Source: Mesonia aestuariivivens
Lineage (GTDB): Bacteria; Bacteroidota; Bacteroidia; Flavobacteriales; Flavobacteriaceae
DNA length: 64,000 nt
NCBI RefSeq assembly: GCF_019311235.1
Contig: NZ_JAHWDF010000001.1
Span: forward strand, 248,001-312,000
Direction: 5' to 3'
Shown here in pieces: positions 17,954 through 27,482 of this stretch. The notes under the pieces are model-generated. The model was not told where the DNA came from. It did no database searches and saw nothing but the letters and a program-made list of their open reading frames with translations. Position 1 is the stretch's first letter; each line of letters begins with the position of its first letter. The translations under genes and the position numbers were made by a program.

Positions 17954-20269
17954 ATGAGTTTAATAAATAGCCAAGACAAAAGTAATTGGTTTTACAGGCA
18001 TCCATATTTACTAGCAGTATTATCTTTTAGTGTTATTTTTTCTCTAACCATTCTAATTGCAGAGAAAGAGATGGTTATTAATACCGAAAAAGAGCATAAA
18101 GAATCACAAAAAATATTAGCGGAAATAGAAGATAAAATTAATGAAGTTTTTAAAAGTAGTTACGTCACTACACTTTCTTTAGCCCTAACTATAGATGATA
18201 AGGGAGAGCCTAAAAATTTTGAATACGTGGCAGAGAAATTGTTTGAGGCTAATAAAAATATAGACGCTTTAGAGCTTCTTCCTGGTGGGGTGGTTAAATA
18301 TATTTATCCTTATGAAAATAATAAAAATGCATTAGGGCTAGATGTTTTAAAACATGAATCTTCAAGAGAAGAGTCCATTAAAGCTATTGATGTGGCCAAA
18401 ATATATTTTGCAGGTCCAATTAATCTAAAAGAAGGTGGCTACGTAATTATAGGTAGATTACCTATTTATACTGAAGGTAAATTTTGGGGTTATTCTGCTA
18501 TTATTATAGATTTTAAAAATTTTTTGGAAATTTCAGGAATCAATAATTTAAAAAAAGAAGAGTTTTCTTATGCTTTCACTAAGACAAAACCTAATAGCGA
18601 AGAGCGTAAGTATTTAGTGAAAAGCGGAGAAAATTTTGACATTTCTAAAGCAGAAAAACTAGTTATAGAAGATGCAGATTGGGTGCTTTATTTGCATAAA
18701 AATAACTTATCTATTCCCTACCTTGCTTCATCTCCATTTATAATTTTCGGTTTTTTTCTTGCTTTAGGATTCGCTATTCTAACTTATTTTTTACTTAAAA
18801 AACCTTTGCAGCTTCAAAAATATATTAAAATTCAGGCTAGAAAATTACTTGATTCTGAACTTAAATACAAAGCGATTTTTCAAGAAGCAGGCATGGGAAT
18901 TATTTATTTAGACGATCATGAAAACTTTTTAGAAGTTAATACTGAATTTTTAAATAGTTCAGGATATAGATTTTGTGATATTGCAAAGTTGAAATTTTCA
19001 GATATTATTATTCAAAGTGATAGAAAAGAAGAAAAGAGATTACCATTAAATAAGTTTGAAGCAAAATTAATTTGTAAGAATCTAGAAAAAAAAGAGGTGA
19101 GAATTACAAAATCTAGTTTTAAGGTTAATCATAAAAATACTCATATACTATTACTAGAAGATATTACTTCTTTAAAAGAATCTGAAAATTCACTTCGAGA
19201 ATTAAGTCTAAGAATGGAAATGGCCATTAGACTTTCTGGATTAGGGTATTGGGAATGGAATACTAATACGAACGAAATCGTGTGGTCTGAAAACACCTAT
19301 AAGATTTTTGGTGTTGCAAAAACAACCCAACTTACTTCACAAACTTCTTTAGAACGTATTCACGAAGATGATGTAGAAGAGTATAAAAAAATTATGAAGA
19401 CCTGTTTAAATACTAAAAAAGGAAAAACTTTTGAAGTTCGGCTAAAAAAAGATAACGGAGAAAAATTACACGTATTAAACCGCTCAGAAAGTTACCAAGA
19501 CAAAGACGGAAATCTTATTTTAAAAGGAATAGTTTTAGACATTACGCAAAAGAAAGAAACTCTAATTAATCTACAACATTCTTACCAAACGGTTGTAGAA
19601 CAAAATGAACGTTTACTTAATTTCTCTTATATCGTTTCACATAATTTAAGATCCCATTCAAGCAATATTCAATCAATAGTACAGTTAATAAAAGAGTTAG
19701 AAACTTACGAGGAGAAGCAAGAAATGTTTGGTCTTTTAGCTGAAGTTGCCGTCTCTTTAAACGATACTTTAACAGATTTGAATGAGGTAATTCACATACA
19801 AAAAAACAACGGAGGTATAGGCGAAGATGTTGAGCTGAAATTTGTGTTAAATAGAATTAAAAATATTTTAAGAAGAGAAATTAAAACTCACAATATTTCA
19901 ATTAAAGAGCATATTCCAAGCGGGGTTATCTTACATTTTAATGCAGCTTATTTAGAAAGTGTTATCTTAAATATTGTTTCAAATGCTATTAAATATAGAG
20001 ATCCAAATAAAAATTCAGAAATAATATTAAATTATAAAGAAGACGAAAAATATAAAATACTAGAGATTAAAGATAACGGAATAGGGATGGATTTAGAATC
20101 TAATAAAAATCAAATCTTCGGTATGTATGAAACCTTTACAGATTTTAAAAACTCTAGAGGCATAGGCTTGTTTGTTAGTAATAATCAAATGGAAGCACTA
20201 GGCGGTAAAATAGAAATAGAGAGTACATTAAACAAAGGCTCAGTTTTTAGACTGTATTTTAAAAAATAG
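17954..20269 (+). CDS. CHASE/PAS sensor histidine kinase
   Basis: Membrane sensor kinase of 771 residues: membrane segment (about 20-37), extracytoplasmic CHASE-type domain (about 40-255), second membrane segment (about 257-278), two PAS domains (about 300-410 and 420-540), a dimerisation helix with His563 in VSHNLRSHSSN, and HATPase (about 660-771) with NAIKYRDPNKNSE, DNGIGMD and GIGLFVSN. The HisKA motif is the HNLRSH type usual in Bacteroidota. A lone receiver protein follows after 2 bases, surely co-transcribed. Signal unknown; CHASE domains bind small extracellular ligands. Confidence 0.9.
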   Translation: MSLINSQDKSNWFYRHPYLLAVLSFSVIFSLTILIAEKEMVINTEKEHKESQKILAEIEDKINEVFKSSYVTTLSLALTIDDKGEPKNFEYVAEKLFEANKNIDALELLPGGVVKYIYPYENNKNALGLDVLKHESSREESIKAIDVAKIYFAGPINLKEGGYVIIGRLPIYTEGKFWGYSAIIIDFKNFLEISGINNLKKEEFSYAFTKTKPNSEERKYLVKSGENFDISKAEKLVIEDADWVLYLHKNNLSIPYLASSPFIIFGFFLALGFAILTYFLLKKPLQLQKYIKIQARKLLDSELKYKAIFQEAGMGIIYLDDHENFLEVNTEFLNSSGYRFCDIAKLKFSDIIIQSDRKEEKRLPLNKFEAKLICKNLEKKEVRITKSSFKVNHKNTHILLLEDITSLKESENSLRELSLRMEMAIRLSGLGYWEWNTNTNEIVWSENTYKIFGVAKTTQLTSQTSLERIHEDDVEEYKKIMKTCLNTKKGKTFEVRLKKDNGEKLHVLNRSESYQDKDGNLILKGIVLDITQKKETLINLQHSYQTVVEQNERLLNFSYIVSHNLRSHSSNIQSIVQLIKELETYEEKQEMFGLLAEVAVSLNDTLTDLNEVIHIQKNNGGIGEDVELKFVLNRIKNILRREIKTHNISIKEHIPSGVILHFNAAYLESVILNIVSNAIKYRDPNKNSEIILNYKEDEKYKILEIKDNGIGMDLESNKNQIFGMYETFTDFKNSRGIGLFVSNNQMEALGGKIEIESTLNKGSVFRLYFKK

Positions 20270-20271
20270 TT

Positions 20272-20652
20272 ATGGAAATTTGTATTGTAGATGATGATAA
20301 AGTTTATCAACTTTTAACAAAGAAGCTTATTCAAAGAATAGATGAAAATATTTCCATCAAAACATTTTTTAATGGAGAAGATGCGTATAAATATTTTTCC
20401 GAAAACCAATCTAGAAGCAATGTATTACTTTTAGACATTAATATGCCGAAGATGAATGGATGGGAGTTTTTAGAGCATTTAGAGCAAGATGGGATTGAAA
20501 ATGCTAATATATATTTAGCCACTTCATCTATCGCTTATTCAGATCTAGAAAAAGCCAAACAATATAATTCATTAAAAGGCTATCTCATTAAACCTATTAC
20601 TAAAGAAAAATTATTAAAAATTACTCAATTAACTAAAATAGAGTCAAATTAA
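20272..20652 (+). CDS. Single-domain response regulator
   Basis: Receiver domain only (126 residues): acidic pair VDDD at 6-9, phosphoacceptor Asp55 in LLLDINMPKMNG, Thr/Ser switch in LATSS, and Lys in YLIKPI. There is no output domain, so it must act by protein contact or as a phosphate shuttle or sink. It starts 2 bases after the CHASE kinase stop, so it is the likely partner. Confidence 0.92.
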   Translation: MEICIVDDDKVYQLLTKKLIQRIDENISIKTFFNGEDAYKYFSENQSRSNVLLLDINMPKMNGWEFLEHLEQDGIENANIYLATSSIAYSDLEKAKQYNSLKGYLIKPITKEKLLKITQLTKIESN

Positions 20653-20689
20653 TCAAAAACTTTATGATGTAATTTGAAATAATTCCTGT

Positions 20690-20697
20690 TACTTTTG
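20690..20697 (+). promoter_or_regulatory. -7 promoter element of the MFS transporter gene
   Basis: TACTTTTG matches TAnnTTTG. It overlaps the upstream ATG at 20695, so translation must begin at the next ATG (20719). Confidence 0.5.
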
Positions 20698-20718
20698 CAG
20701 CTTCAAACTGAAGCAATA

Positions 20719-21897
20719 ATGAATCTACAAAAAAGTTTAATCGCCTTAGCTATAGGTGGTTTTGGTATCGGGATGACAGAATTTGTAATGATGGGATTAT
20801 TACCAGAAATTGCGTCAGACTTATCTGTATCTATTCCCGAAGCAGGCTATCTTATTTCATCTTACGCCTTAGGGGTTGTGATTGGTGCGCCGCTTTTAAT
20901 ACTTATGGCAGGTAACTTTCCGCCCAAAAAACTTTTGATAGGTTTAATGGTTTTGTTTACCATTTTTAATGGTCTTTCGGTAATAGTTCCTTCTTATAAT
21001 TTATTTTTAGTTACTCGTTTACTTTCGGGACTACCACATGGTGCGTTCTTTGGGGTAGGAGCAGTAGTGGCAGGTAAATTAGCCAAAAAAGGTAAAGAAG
21101 CTAGCGCCGTAGCTATGATGTTTAGTGGTCTTGCATTTGCAAATATTGTTGGTATTCCGTTAGGTACTTATGTGGGGCAGAGTTTGTCTTGGCGCTATAG
21201 TTTTTTAATTGTAGCAATTATAGGTTTGTTAGCTATAGTAGCTTTAGTATTTTGGATGCCTAATCTTGAAAAAAATAAAAATGACAACCCAAAGCAAGGA
21301 TTAAAAGTATTTAAGCATGTAGAACCTTGGTTGGTACTTTTAATCACAGCAATAGGTACAGGAGGTTTTTTCGCTTGGTTTAGTTATATAAAACCATTGC
21401 TTACAGAAGTTGGTGATTTTGAAACCTCTACGGTGACATTTATTCTAATGGGTGTTGGTTTAGGAATGACTTTAGGAAATTTTATAGGAGGAAAATTAGC
21501 CGATAAAATTTCTCCTGTAAAAGCAGGTATGGTGTTGCTTTTTACGATGGTAGCGTGTTTACTTACCATTATTTGGGTAGCAGAAAATCAGCTTTTGTTG
21601 TTAATAATGAGTTTTGTAACTGGTGCGGTGGCTTTTTCTGTAATTGCTCCTATACAAATGCTAATGATAAAATCTGCTAAAGGAGCAGAAATGTTAGCTT
21701 CGGCTAGTATGCAAGCTGGTTTTAATATTGGTAATGCTTTAGGAGCCTTTTTGGGAGGTATCCCTATAGAAAAAGGATTAGGATATACTTCACCTCAAGC
21801 TGTAGGAGCTGTTCTCGCCTTCTTAGGCGCACTTATCTGTATTTCTGTGATGTGGAATCGAAGACGAGTCGACAAAAAATTAGCGGTTAATTTCTAA
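20719..21897 (+). CDS. MFS transporter, drug/sugar efflux type
   Basis: Inner-membrane exporter of the major facilitator superfamily (DHA1/AraJ-like), about 12 membrane segments, 392 residues from the start at 20719. That start is preferred because a promoter element covers the alternative ATG at 20695. The N-terminal FGIGMTEFVMMGLLPEIA is typical of this subfamily (AraJ, YdhP, PbuE). Substrate unknown. The 3' end overlaps the convergent quinone oxidoreductase gene by 18 bases. Confidence 0.88.
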   Translation: MNLQKSLIALAIGGFGIGMTEFVMMGLLPEIASDLSVSIPEAGYLISSYALGVVIGAPLLILMAGNFPPKKLLIGLMVLFTIFNGLSVIVPSYNLFLVTRLLSGLPHGAFFGVGAVVAGKLAKKGKEASAVAMMFSGLAFANIVGIPLGTYVGQSLSWRYSFLIVAIIGLLAIVALVFWMPNLEKNKNDNPKQGLKVFKHVEPWLVLLITAIGTGGFFAWFSYIKPLLTEVGDFETSTVTFILMGVGLGMTLGNFIGGKLADKISPVKAGMVLLFTMVACLLTIIWVAENQLLLLIMSFVTGAVAFSVIAPIQMLMIKSAKGAEMLASASMQAGFNIGNALGAFLGGIPIEKGLGYTSPQAVGAVLAFLGALICISVMWNRRRVDKKLAVNF

Positions 21898-22857
21898 AAC
21901 AATTTTACCTACATGGCTACTACTTTCCATTAACTTGTGAGCTTCTCCCGCTTTATCAAGTGGAAAAGTTTGATCTATTACTGGTTTTATTTCTCCTGAA
22001 TTTAAAAATGGCCAAACGCTTTCTTTTAATTCTTTTGCAATTTTAGCTTTTACCGCAAGCGGTTGAGGTTTTAATAAACTTCCTGTGAGTTTTAAGTTTT
22101 TAGAAATCACATCCCATAAATCTATCGTGACTTCTTTAGATTTCATGGCGTTAATATGTACTAGTCTTCCTTTAGGTTGAAGTATGCTTAGATTTTTTTG
22201 AGTATAATCTCCACCAACCATATCTAAAATCACATCTATCTTTTCATCTTTTAAAACTTCAGCAAAATCTTGTTTCTTATAATTGATGGCTTTGGTAACG
22301 CCTAAATTTTTTAAAAATTCTATTTTTTCAGTAGAACCAGCAGTTGTGTAAGTTTTTATATTTAAAGCTTTGGCTAGCTGAAGTCCCATAACACCAATGC
22401 CGCTGGTGCCGCCATGAATCAGTAATTTTTCCCCTTCTTTTAGTTCTGCTTGTTGAAATAAATTAAACCAAACGGTAAAAATAACTTCGGGTAGAGAAGC
22501 AGCTTCGATAAAACTAAGATTTTTAGGGATTTCTAAGCATAGCTGCTCATCTACACAAATATATTCTGCATAAGCACCATCGGCAACTAAAGCACAAATA
22601 CGATCATTTAAATTAAAGTTAGTAACCTTAGAGCCCAAAGCCTCTACGGTTCCTGCAACTTCTAAACCTGGTATTTGAGCAGATGGTAAATTACTCCCGT
22701 AAGCATCAGGATTTTCTCTGGTAAGAATGTCGCTTCGGTTAACTCCCGCAGCTTTAATTTTAATGAGAATTTCGTTTGCTTTAGGAGAAGGTTTTTCAGT
22801 TTCTTTTAATTGAAGAACTTCTGGTCCTCCAGCCTTGGTAATAAATATTGCTTTCAT
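21880..22857 (-). CDS. NAD(P)H:quinone oxidoreductase, PIG3 type
   Basis: Medium-chain dehydrogenase of 325 residues without the zinc ligands of alcohol dehydrogenases. GroES-like N-terminal half (SPKANEILIKIKAAGVNRSD, NPDAYG) and NADP-binding motif GGTSGIGVMGLQLAKA. Closest in pattern to the PIG3/QorA group that reduces quinones. It overlaps the MFS gene at its 3' end. Cytosolic. Confidence 0.88.
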   Translation of the reverse strand: MKAIFITKAGGPEVLQLKETEKPSPKANEILIKIKAAGVNRSDILTRENPDAYGSNLPSAQIPGLEVAGTVEALGSKVTNFNLNDRICALVADGAYAEYICVDEQLCLEIPKNLSFIEAASLPEVIFTVWFNLFQQAELKEGEKLLIHGGTSGIGVMGLQLAKALNIKTYTTAGSTEKIEFLKNLGVTKAINYKKQDFAEVLKDEKIDVILDMVGGDYTQKNLSILQPKGRLVHINAMKSKEVTIDLWDVISKNLKLTGSLLKPQPLAVKAKIAKELKESVWPFLNSGEIKPVIDQTFPLDKAGEAHKLMESSSHVGKIVLEINR

Positions 22858-22871
22858 AATTTCAAGATAAT

Positions 22872-22899
22872 AAAAAAAGGGGAATGCTAAATTCCCCTT
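22872..22899 (-). terminator. Terminator after the SDR gene
   Basis: On the minus strand, stem AAGGGGAAT / ATTCCCCTT followed by TTTTTTTATTA. Confidence 0.8.
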
Positions 22900-22919
22900 A
22901 TATAAATTATAACTACTAG

Positions 22920-23684
22920 TTAAGCTTTCATTCCACCATCTACAACAAACGTTTGTCCAGTTGCATAGGTGTTGTCATCAGAAAACAAGTAACAAACCAT
23001 ATGAGAAATGTCTTCTGGAGTAGCATATCTTCCTAACGGAATAGTTGCGGTATAAGCTTCTTTAACTTCATTACCGTGACCAGGATTTACACCATCTTCC
23101 AAAGAACGCATCATACGATTATCTACAGATCCTGGATTCACCGTGTTCACACGAATTTTACGTTCAGCTAATTCTAAAGCGGCAGTCCGCATAATACCAA
23201 TAACCGCGTGCTTAGAGGTTACATAAGGAACCATTTTTGGAGATCCTTGGAGTCCAGCTACAGATGATGTAATAACAATACTACCGCCATCTTCCATTTT
23301 AGGACTTACATATTTCATCCCCAAATAAGTACCTTTCACATTCACTTCCATCACCTTGTCAAATACATCGTCAGGATATTCACTCATTGGTGCAACTTTT
23401 CCCTCTATACCTGCATTATTAAAAAAGAAATCTATTTTTCCATAGCGTTCAATACAAGTATCTACATAATTCTTTACCTGCTCAGGTTTAGAAACGTCTG
23501 CTACTACATAAGAAATCTCTAAATTTTCCCTTTTTGCTTCAGCTTCTTTTTCTTTTAAAGCTTTTTCATCGATATCTACTAACAAAACTTTAGCTCCTTG
23601 TTGAGCTAATTCTTTAGCGGTTACAAAACCTATACTTCCTGAACCACCCGTAATGATTACTGTTTTATCTTTGAACTTACTCAT
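22920..23684 (-). CDS. Short-chain dehydrogenase/reductase
   Basis: Classical SDR, 254 residues: cofactor loop GGSGSIG at about 12-18, acidic VDID that suggests NAD preference, NNAGIEG, catalytic Ser in ITSSVAG, Tyr-Lys in YVTSK, and NPGSVDN. C-terminal DDNTYATGQTFVVDGGM is typical of the FabG/glucose dehydrogenase-like group. Substrate not identifiable. Monocistronic with its own terminator. Confidence 0.88.
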   Translation of the reverse strand: MSKFKDKTVIITGGSGSIGFVTAKELAQQGAKVLLVDIDEKALKEKEAEAKRENLEISYVVADVSKPEQVKNYVDTCIERYGKIDFFFNNAGIEGKVAPMSEYPDDVFDKVMEVNVKGTYLGMKYVSPKMEDGGSIVITSSVAGLQGSPKMVPYVTSKHAVIGIMRTAALELAERKIRVNTVNPGSVDNRMMRSLEDGVNPGHGNEVKEAYTATIPLGRYATPEDISHMVCYLFSDDNTYATGQTFVVDGGMKA

Positions 23685-23972
23685 ACTATTTAATTTTGCT
23701 TAAATTTACAATTATTGCTTCTTTTTGAGTCTTAATGAAATGCTATAATTATATTAATTAATTTCGGATGTTTAGTTTTTCAATTTTCTATTGATTCTAA
23801 TGAATTATTCTTTTTATATGGAATGATTTTTTGAGGATGCCGCAAATGTTTAGAAAACCGCTATTGTCGAGACTTTCTTCTAAACTTTTTATTTTATATT
23901 AGCTAATTCGACTATTAAAATAGGCTCAATTAATAGAGCTAATTATTTACTAATTTTTTAAAATGTAACTTT

Positions 23973-25658
23973 ATGTGCGGAATTGTTTGCGCTTTCGATT
24001 TAAAGGAAGCCTCTGAAACGTTACGACCTCAGTTACTGGAAATGGCGAAATGTATTCGTCACCGTGGGCCAGATTGGAGCGGTGTTTACAGTAACGAGAA
24101 TACCATTATGGCGCATGAGCGCTTGGCGATTGTAGATCCCACTTCAGGGAAACAACCTTTGTTGTCTGAAGATGGTAATTTGGTACTTGCTGCTAATGGT
24201 GAAATATATAATCACTTAGAACTACGAAATCAGCTAAATGGTAATTATAACTTTCAAACCAATTCTGACTGCGAAATTATATTAGCTCTTTATCAAGAAA
24301 AAGGGGTTAAATTTCTAGATGATCTCAATGGGATATTTGGTTTTGCACTTTATAATGCTGAAACCGATGAATACTTTATCGCTCGTGACCATATGGGGAT
24401 TATCCCACTTTATATTGGTTGGGATGAAAACGGAACCTTTTATGTAGCTTCAGAATTAAAAGCTTTGGAAGGTAAATGCATGAAAATTGAATTATTTCCT
24501 CCTGGGCATTATTTATCTAGTAAAGAAGAAGGTTTTCAGCGTTGGTATCAGCGAGATTGGATGGATTATGAAAATGTAAAAGGCAATGAAACTAATATTC
24601 AAGAACTAAGAGAAGCTTTAGAAAAAGCCGTCCATCGTCAATTAATGAGTGATGTTCCTTACGGAGTGTTATTATCGGGAGGTTTAGACTCTTCTATTAC
24701 TTCAGCTTTAGCAAAAAAATATGCACAAAAACGTATTGAAAGTCAAGATACCGATGAGGCTTGGTGGCCACGTTTACATTCTTTTGCTATTGGTTTAGAA
24801 GGTTCTCCAGATTTGGCGGCAGCACAAAAAGTAGCCGATCATTTAGATACTGTGCATCACGAAATTAAATTCACCATTCAAGAAGGCTTAGATGCGATTA
24901 AAGATGTAATCTATCATTTAGAAACCTATGATGTTACAACTGTCAGAGCTTCTACACCTATGTATTTAATGTCGCGTGCTATTAAATCTATGGGAATTAA
25001 AATGGTACTTTCAGGCGAGGGTGCCGATGAGATTTTTGGAGGTTATCTTTACTTTCATAAAGCACCAAACGATAAAGAGTTTCACGAAGAAACTGTTCGG
25101 AAATTGGATAAGTTACACATGTACGATTGCTTAAGAGCAAATAAATCACTTTGTGCTTGGGGAATTGAAGGGCGTGTGCCATTTTTAGATAAAGAATTTA
25201 TGGATGTTGCGATGCGTATTAACCCAAAAGATAAAATGATTAACGGGGAGCGAATGGAAAAATGGGTGTTGCGTAAAGCTTTTGAAGATTACTTGCCAGA
25301 GAGTGTTGCTTGGCGCCAGAAAGAACAATTTTCCGACGGAGTAGGTTATAGCTGGATCGATACCTTAAAGGAAATGGTGAATGAAAAAGTTAGCGATGAG
25401 CAATTGTCCAACGCACACTTTAAATTCCCAATACAGCCACCTAGTAGCAAAGAAGAATATTATTACCGAACTATTTTTGCTGAACATTTCCCTAGTGATG
25501 CTGCTGCATTATCTGTGCCATCTGTGCCTTCTATTGCGTGTAGTACACCAACCGCTTTGGAATGGGATGAGTCATTTAAAAACATGAATGATCCGTCAGG
25601 GAGAGCTGTCGCAAATATACATAGTGATGCTTATCAAAAAAATGAGCCAGTAGAATAA
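23973..25658 (+). CDS. asnB: Asparagine synthase B, glutamine-hydrolysing
   Basis: Makes asparagine from aspartate, glutamine and ATP. The product begins MCGIVCAFD, so Cys2 becomes the N-terminal nucleophile of the glutaminase domain (to about residue 190). The synthetase domain has the PP-loop LLSGGLDSSI and GEGADEIFGGY. 561 residues, matching the AsnB family (about 554). The 288 bases upstream contain no gene. A terminator follows. Confidence 0.96.
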   Translation: MCGIVCAFDLKEASETLRPQLLEMAKCIRHRGPDWSGVYSNENTIMAHERLAIVDPTSGKQPLLSEDGNLVLAANGEIYNHLELRNQLNGNYNFQTNSDCEIILALYQEKGVKFLDDLNGIFGFALYNAETDEYFIARDHMGIIPLYIGWDENGTFYVASELKALEGKCMKIELFPPGHYLSSKEEGFQRWYQRDWMDYENVKGNETNIQELREALEKAVHRQLMSDVPYGVLLSGGLDSSITSALAKKYAQKRIESQDTDEAWWPRLHSFAIGLEGSPDLAAAQKVADHLDTVHHEIKFTIQEGLDAIKDVIYHLETYDVTTVRASTPMYLMSRAIKSMGIKMVLSGEGADEIFGGYLYFHKAPNDKEFHEETVRKLDKLHMYDCLRANKSLCAWGIEGRVPFLDKEFMDVAMRINPKDKMINGERMEKWVLRKAFEDYLPESVAWRQKEQFSDGVGYSWIDTLKEMVNEKVSDEQLSNAHFKFPIQPPSSKEEYYYRTIFAEHFPSDAAALSVPSVPSIACSTPTALEWDESFKNMNDPSGRAVANIHSDAYQKNEPVE

Positions 25659-25676
25659 ATTTGAAAATCGTATAAA

Positions 25677-25712
25677 AAATCCCTGAAGGTTTCAACTTTC
25701 AGGGATTTTTTG
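25677..25712 (+). terminator. Terminator after asnB
   Basis: Stem ATCCCTGAA / TTCAGGGAT with loop, followed by TTTTTTGTTTT. Confidence 0.85.
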
Positions 25713-25734
25713 TTTTCAGATAAATCTTCGAAGC

Positions 25735-26112
25735 TTAAAGTGTGTACTCGGCCAGAATTTTTTGTACTTCGTAGATATCTACTCTTTTATCAAACTTTTT
25801 AGCAATGCTAGGGTGTTGCTCTCCAGAAATCCAAATCTTCAATTCTGCATCTAAATCGAAACTTCCGGCGGTTTCAATGCTAAATCTGGTGATGCTGCGA
25901 TAGCTTACAGAAAAGTAAGAGGTTTTACTTCCAGTGAGTCCTTGAACATCAATAAGAATAAGACGCTTGTTAGTGAAAATAAATGTATCTCTAAAAATTT
26001 TGAAACCCACTTCAATTTTTTCTGATGAGGTAAGCAATTTAGCATATTTCTGCTGAATAGTTTCTTTGTCTATTGCTCCGGCATTGCCTAATAGTGAAGA
26101 GAAAATTCCCAT
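25735..26112 (-). CDS. Bacterial PH-domain protein
   Basis: 125-residue cytosolic protein with the bacterial pleckstrin-homology pattern: EKIEVGFKIFRDTFIFTNKR, LILIDVQGLTG, SYFSVSYRSITRFS and a C-terminal helix. Such proteins are widespread single-domain proteins without an assigned function. Monocistronic. Confidence 0.8.
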   Translation of the reverse strand: MGIFSSLLGNAGAIDKETIQQKYAKLLTSSEKIEVGFKIFRDTFIFTNKRLILIDVQGLTGSKTSYFSVSYRSITRFSIETAGSFDLDAELKIWISGEQHPSIAKKFDKRVDIYEVQKILAEYTL

Positions 26113-26159
26113 AGTTTATTTTTTAATGAAGGTCTAAGGTAACTATTTTATTGATTTTT

Positions 26160-26246
26160 TGCGCAAGGGATGGCAGCGATATCCTTTTCTTGTTTTTTGA
26201 AACAAGAAAAGATTTAGCGTACAGCCCGACCTTTAGGTTGCGCCCA
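26160..26246. other. Intergenic block with a 12-bp-stem hairpin
   Basis: Between the PH-domain gene and the alcohol dehydrogenase terminator. Perfect arms CTTTTCTTGTTT (26184-26195) and AAACAAGAAAAG (26200-26211) with a four-base loop, followed by GATTTAGCG and a G/C-richer tail up to CGCCC. It looks like a structured, possibly repeated, intergenic element rather than a gene. Confidence 0.4.
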
Positions 26247-26281
26247 TAAAAAAGCCTAACATCTTTTAAAGATCTTAGGCT
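26247..26281 (-). terminator. Terminator of the alcohol dehydrogenase gene
   Basis: On the minus strand, arms AGCCTAAGATCTTT / AAAGATGTTAGGCT followed by TTTTTTATG. Confidence 0.82.
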
Positions 26282-26309
26282 CACTATAGTTTTTAGTTAA
26301 ATGAAAAAT

Positions 26310-27365
26310 TTAATTTTTAAGTGATTTCATGTCAATTACAAAACGGTATTTTACATCAGATTTTGTGACGCGTTCAAAAGCTTCGTTGATGTCTTGCATA
26401 TTAATCATTTCAATATCTGAAACTACATTATGCTCACCACAGAAATCTAACATTTCTTGAGTTTCTTTAATTCCTCCAATTACAGAACCAGCTACACTTC
26501 TTCTCTTTCCGATAAGCAATCCACCGTGCATTTCTTCAAGTGGTTCAATTGCTCCAACTAATACCATAGTAGCATCTCTTTTTAGAAGATTAATGTAAGG
26601 ATTAAGGTCGTGCTTCACAGGAACGGTATTTAATAAGAAATCAAATGAATTAGCATGTTCTTTCATTTGTTCTTGATCTTTAGAAATAAGTACCTCATCT
26701 GCACCTAGTCGCTTGGCATCTTCGCTTTTGTTTTTTGAAGTAGTAATCATCACTACTTTAGCGCCAAGAGCGTTAGCAAATTTTACGCCCATATGGCCCA
26801 AACCTCCTAAGCCAATAACGCCTACTTTATCTCCTTTTTTAACATTCCAATGGCGAAGTGGAGACCAAGTGGTTATTCCTGCACATAAAAGTGGAGCGGC
26901 AGCTTTAGCATCAATATTTTCTGGTACTTTAAGCACAAACTCTTCACGAACTACAACACTTTCTGAATAGCCGCCAAAAGTATGACCTCCTAAATGTTTG
27001 TCTTTTCCGTTATAGGTTCCTACCATTCCGTTTTCACAGTATTGCTCTAAACCTTCCTTACAAGAAGAACATTCTTGGCAAGAGTCTACTAAACAACCAA
27101 CACCAACCAGATCACCTTCTTTAAATTTGCTCACATCTGTACCAGTTTCTAAAACACGACCGATGATTTCGTGACCAGGAACTACGGGATATTTTGAGTT
27201 GCCCCAATCGTTTCTTACTTGGTGAATATCACTATGGCAAACCCCGCAATACAAGATGTCTATTTTTACATCTCCTGCTAGAACTTCCCTTCTATTAATA
27301 TCTAATGGTTTTAAATCGGCATCATTACTTTTTGCGCCGTATGCTTTAATTTCTACTGTATTCAT
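26310..27365 (-). CDS. Zinc alcohol dehydrogenase, NAD(P)-dependent
   Basis: Oxidises alcohols or reduces aldehydes. The start at 27365 (MNTVEIKAYGAKS, 351 residues) is preferred over an upstream ATG giving six extra residues, since it begins the conserved fold. Catalytic zinc ligands in CGVCHSD and GHEIIG; structural zinc loop CLVDSCQECSSCKEGLEQYC; dinucleotide motif GLGGLGHMG. Pattern fits the YahK/cinnamyl-alcohol dehydrogenase-like group, often NADPH-dependent with broad aldehyde range. It lies head-to-tail behind poxB, separated by about 100 bases. Confidence 0.93.
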   Translation of the reverse strand: MNTVEIKAYGAKSNDADLKPLDINRREVLAGDVKIDILYCGVCHSDIHQVRNDWGNSKYPVVPGHEIIGRVLETGTDVSKFKEGDLVGVGCLVDSCQECSSCKEGLEQYCENGMVGTYNGKDKHLGGHTFGGYSESVVVREEFVLKVPENIDAKAAAPLLCAGITTWSPLRHWNVKKGDKVGVIGLGGLGHMGVKFANALGAKVVMITTSKNKSEDAKRLGADEVLISKDQEQMKEHANSFDFLLNTVPVKHDLNPYINLLKRDATMVLVGAIEPLEEMHGGLLIGKRRSVAGSVIGGIKETQEMLDFCGEHNVVSDIEMINMQDINEAFERVTKSDVKYRFVIDMKSLKN

Positions 27366-27482
27366 TTTAATATTTTTTTTCAATTTACAGTTTTATTTGT
27401 TTAAAATATATAACTGAAATTAGTCTTTAACTTTTTTTAACTTGATGACTTAACTTGGGTTAAAAAATCTAGTGGTTAGACG

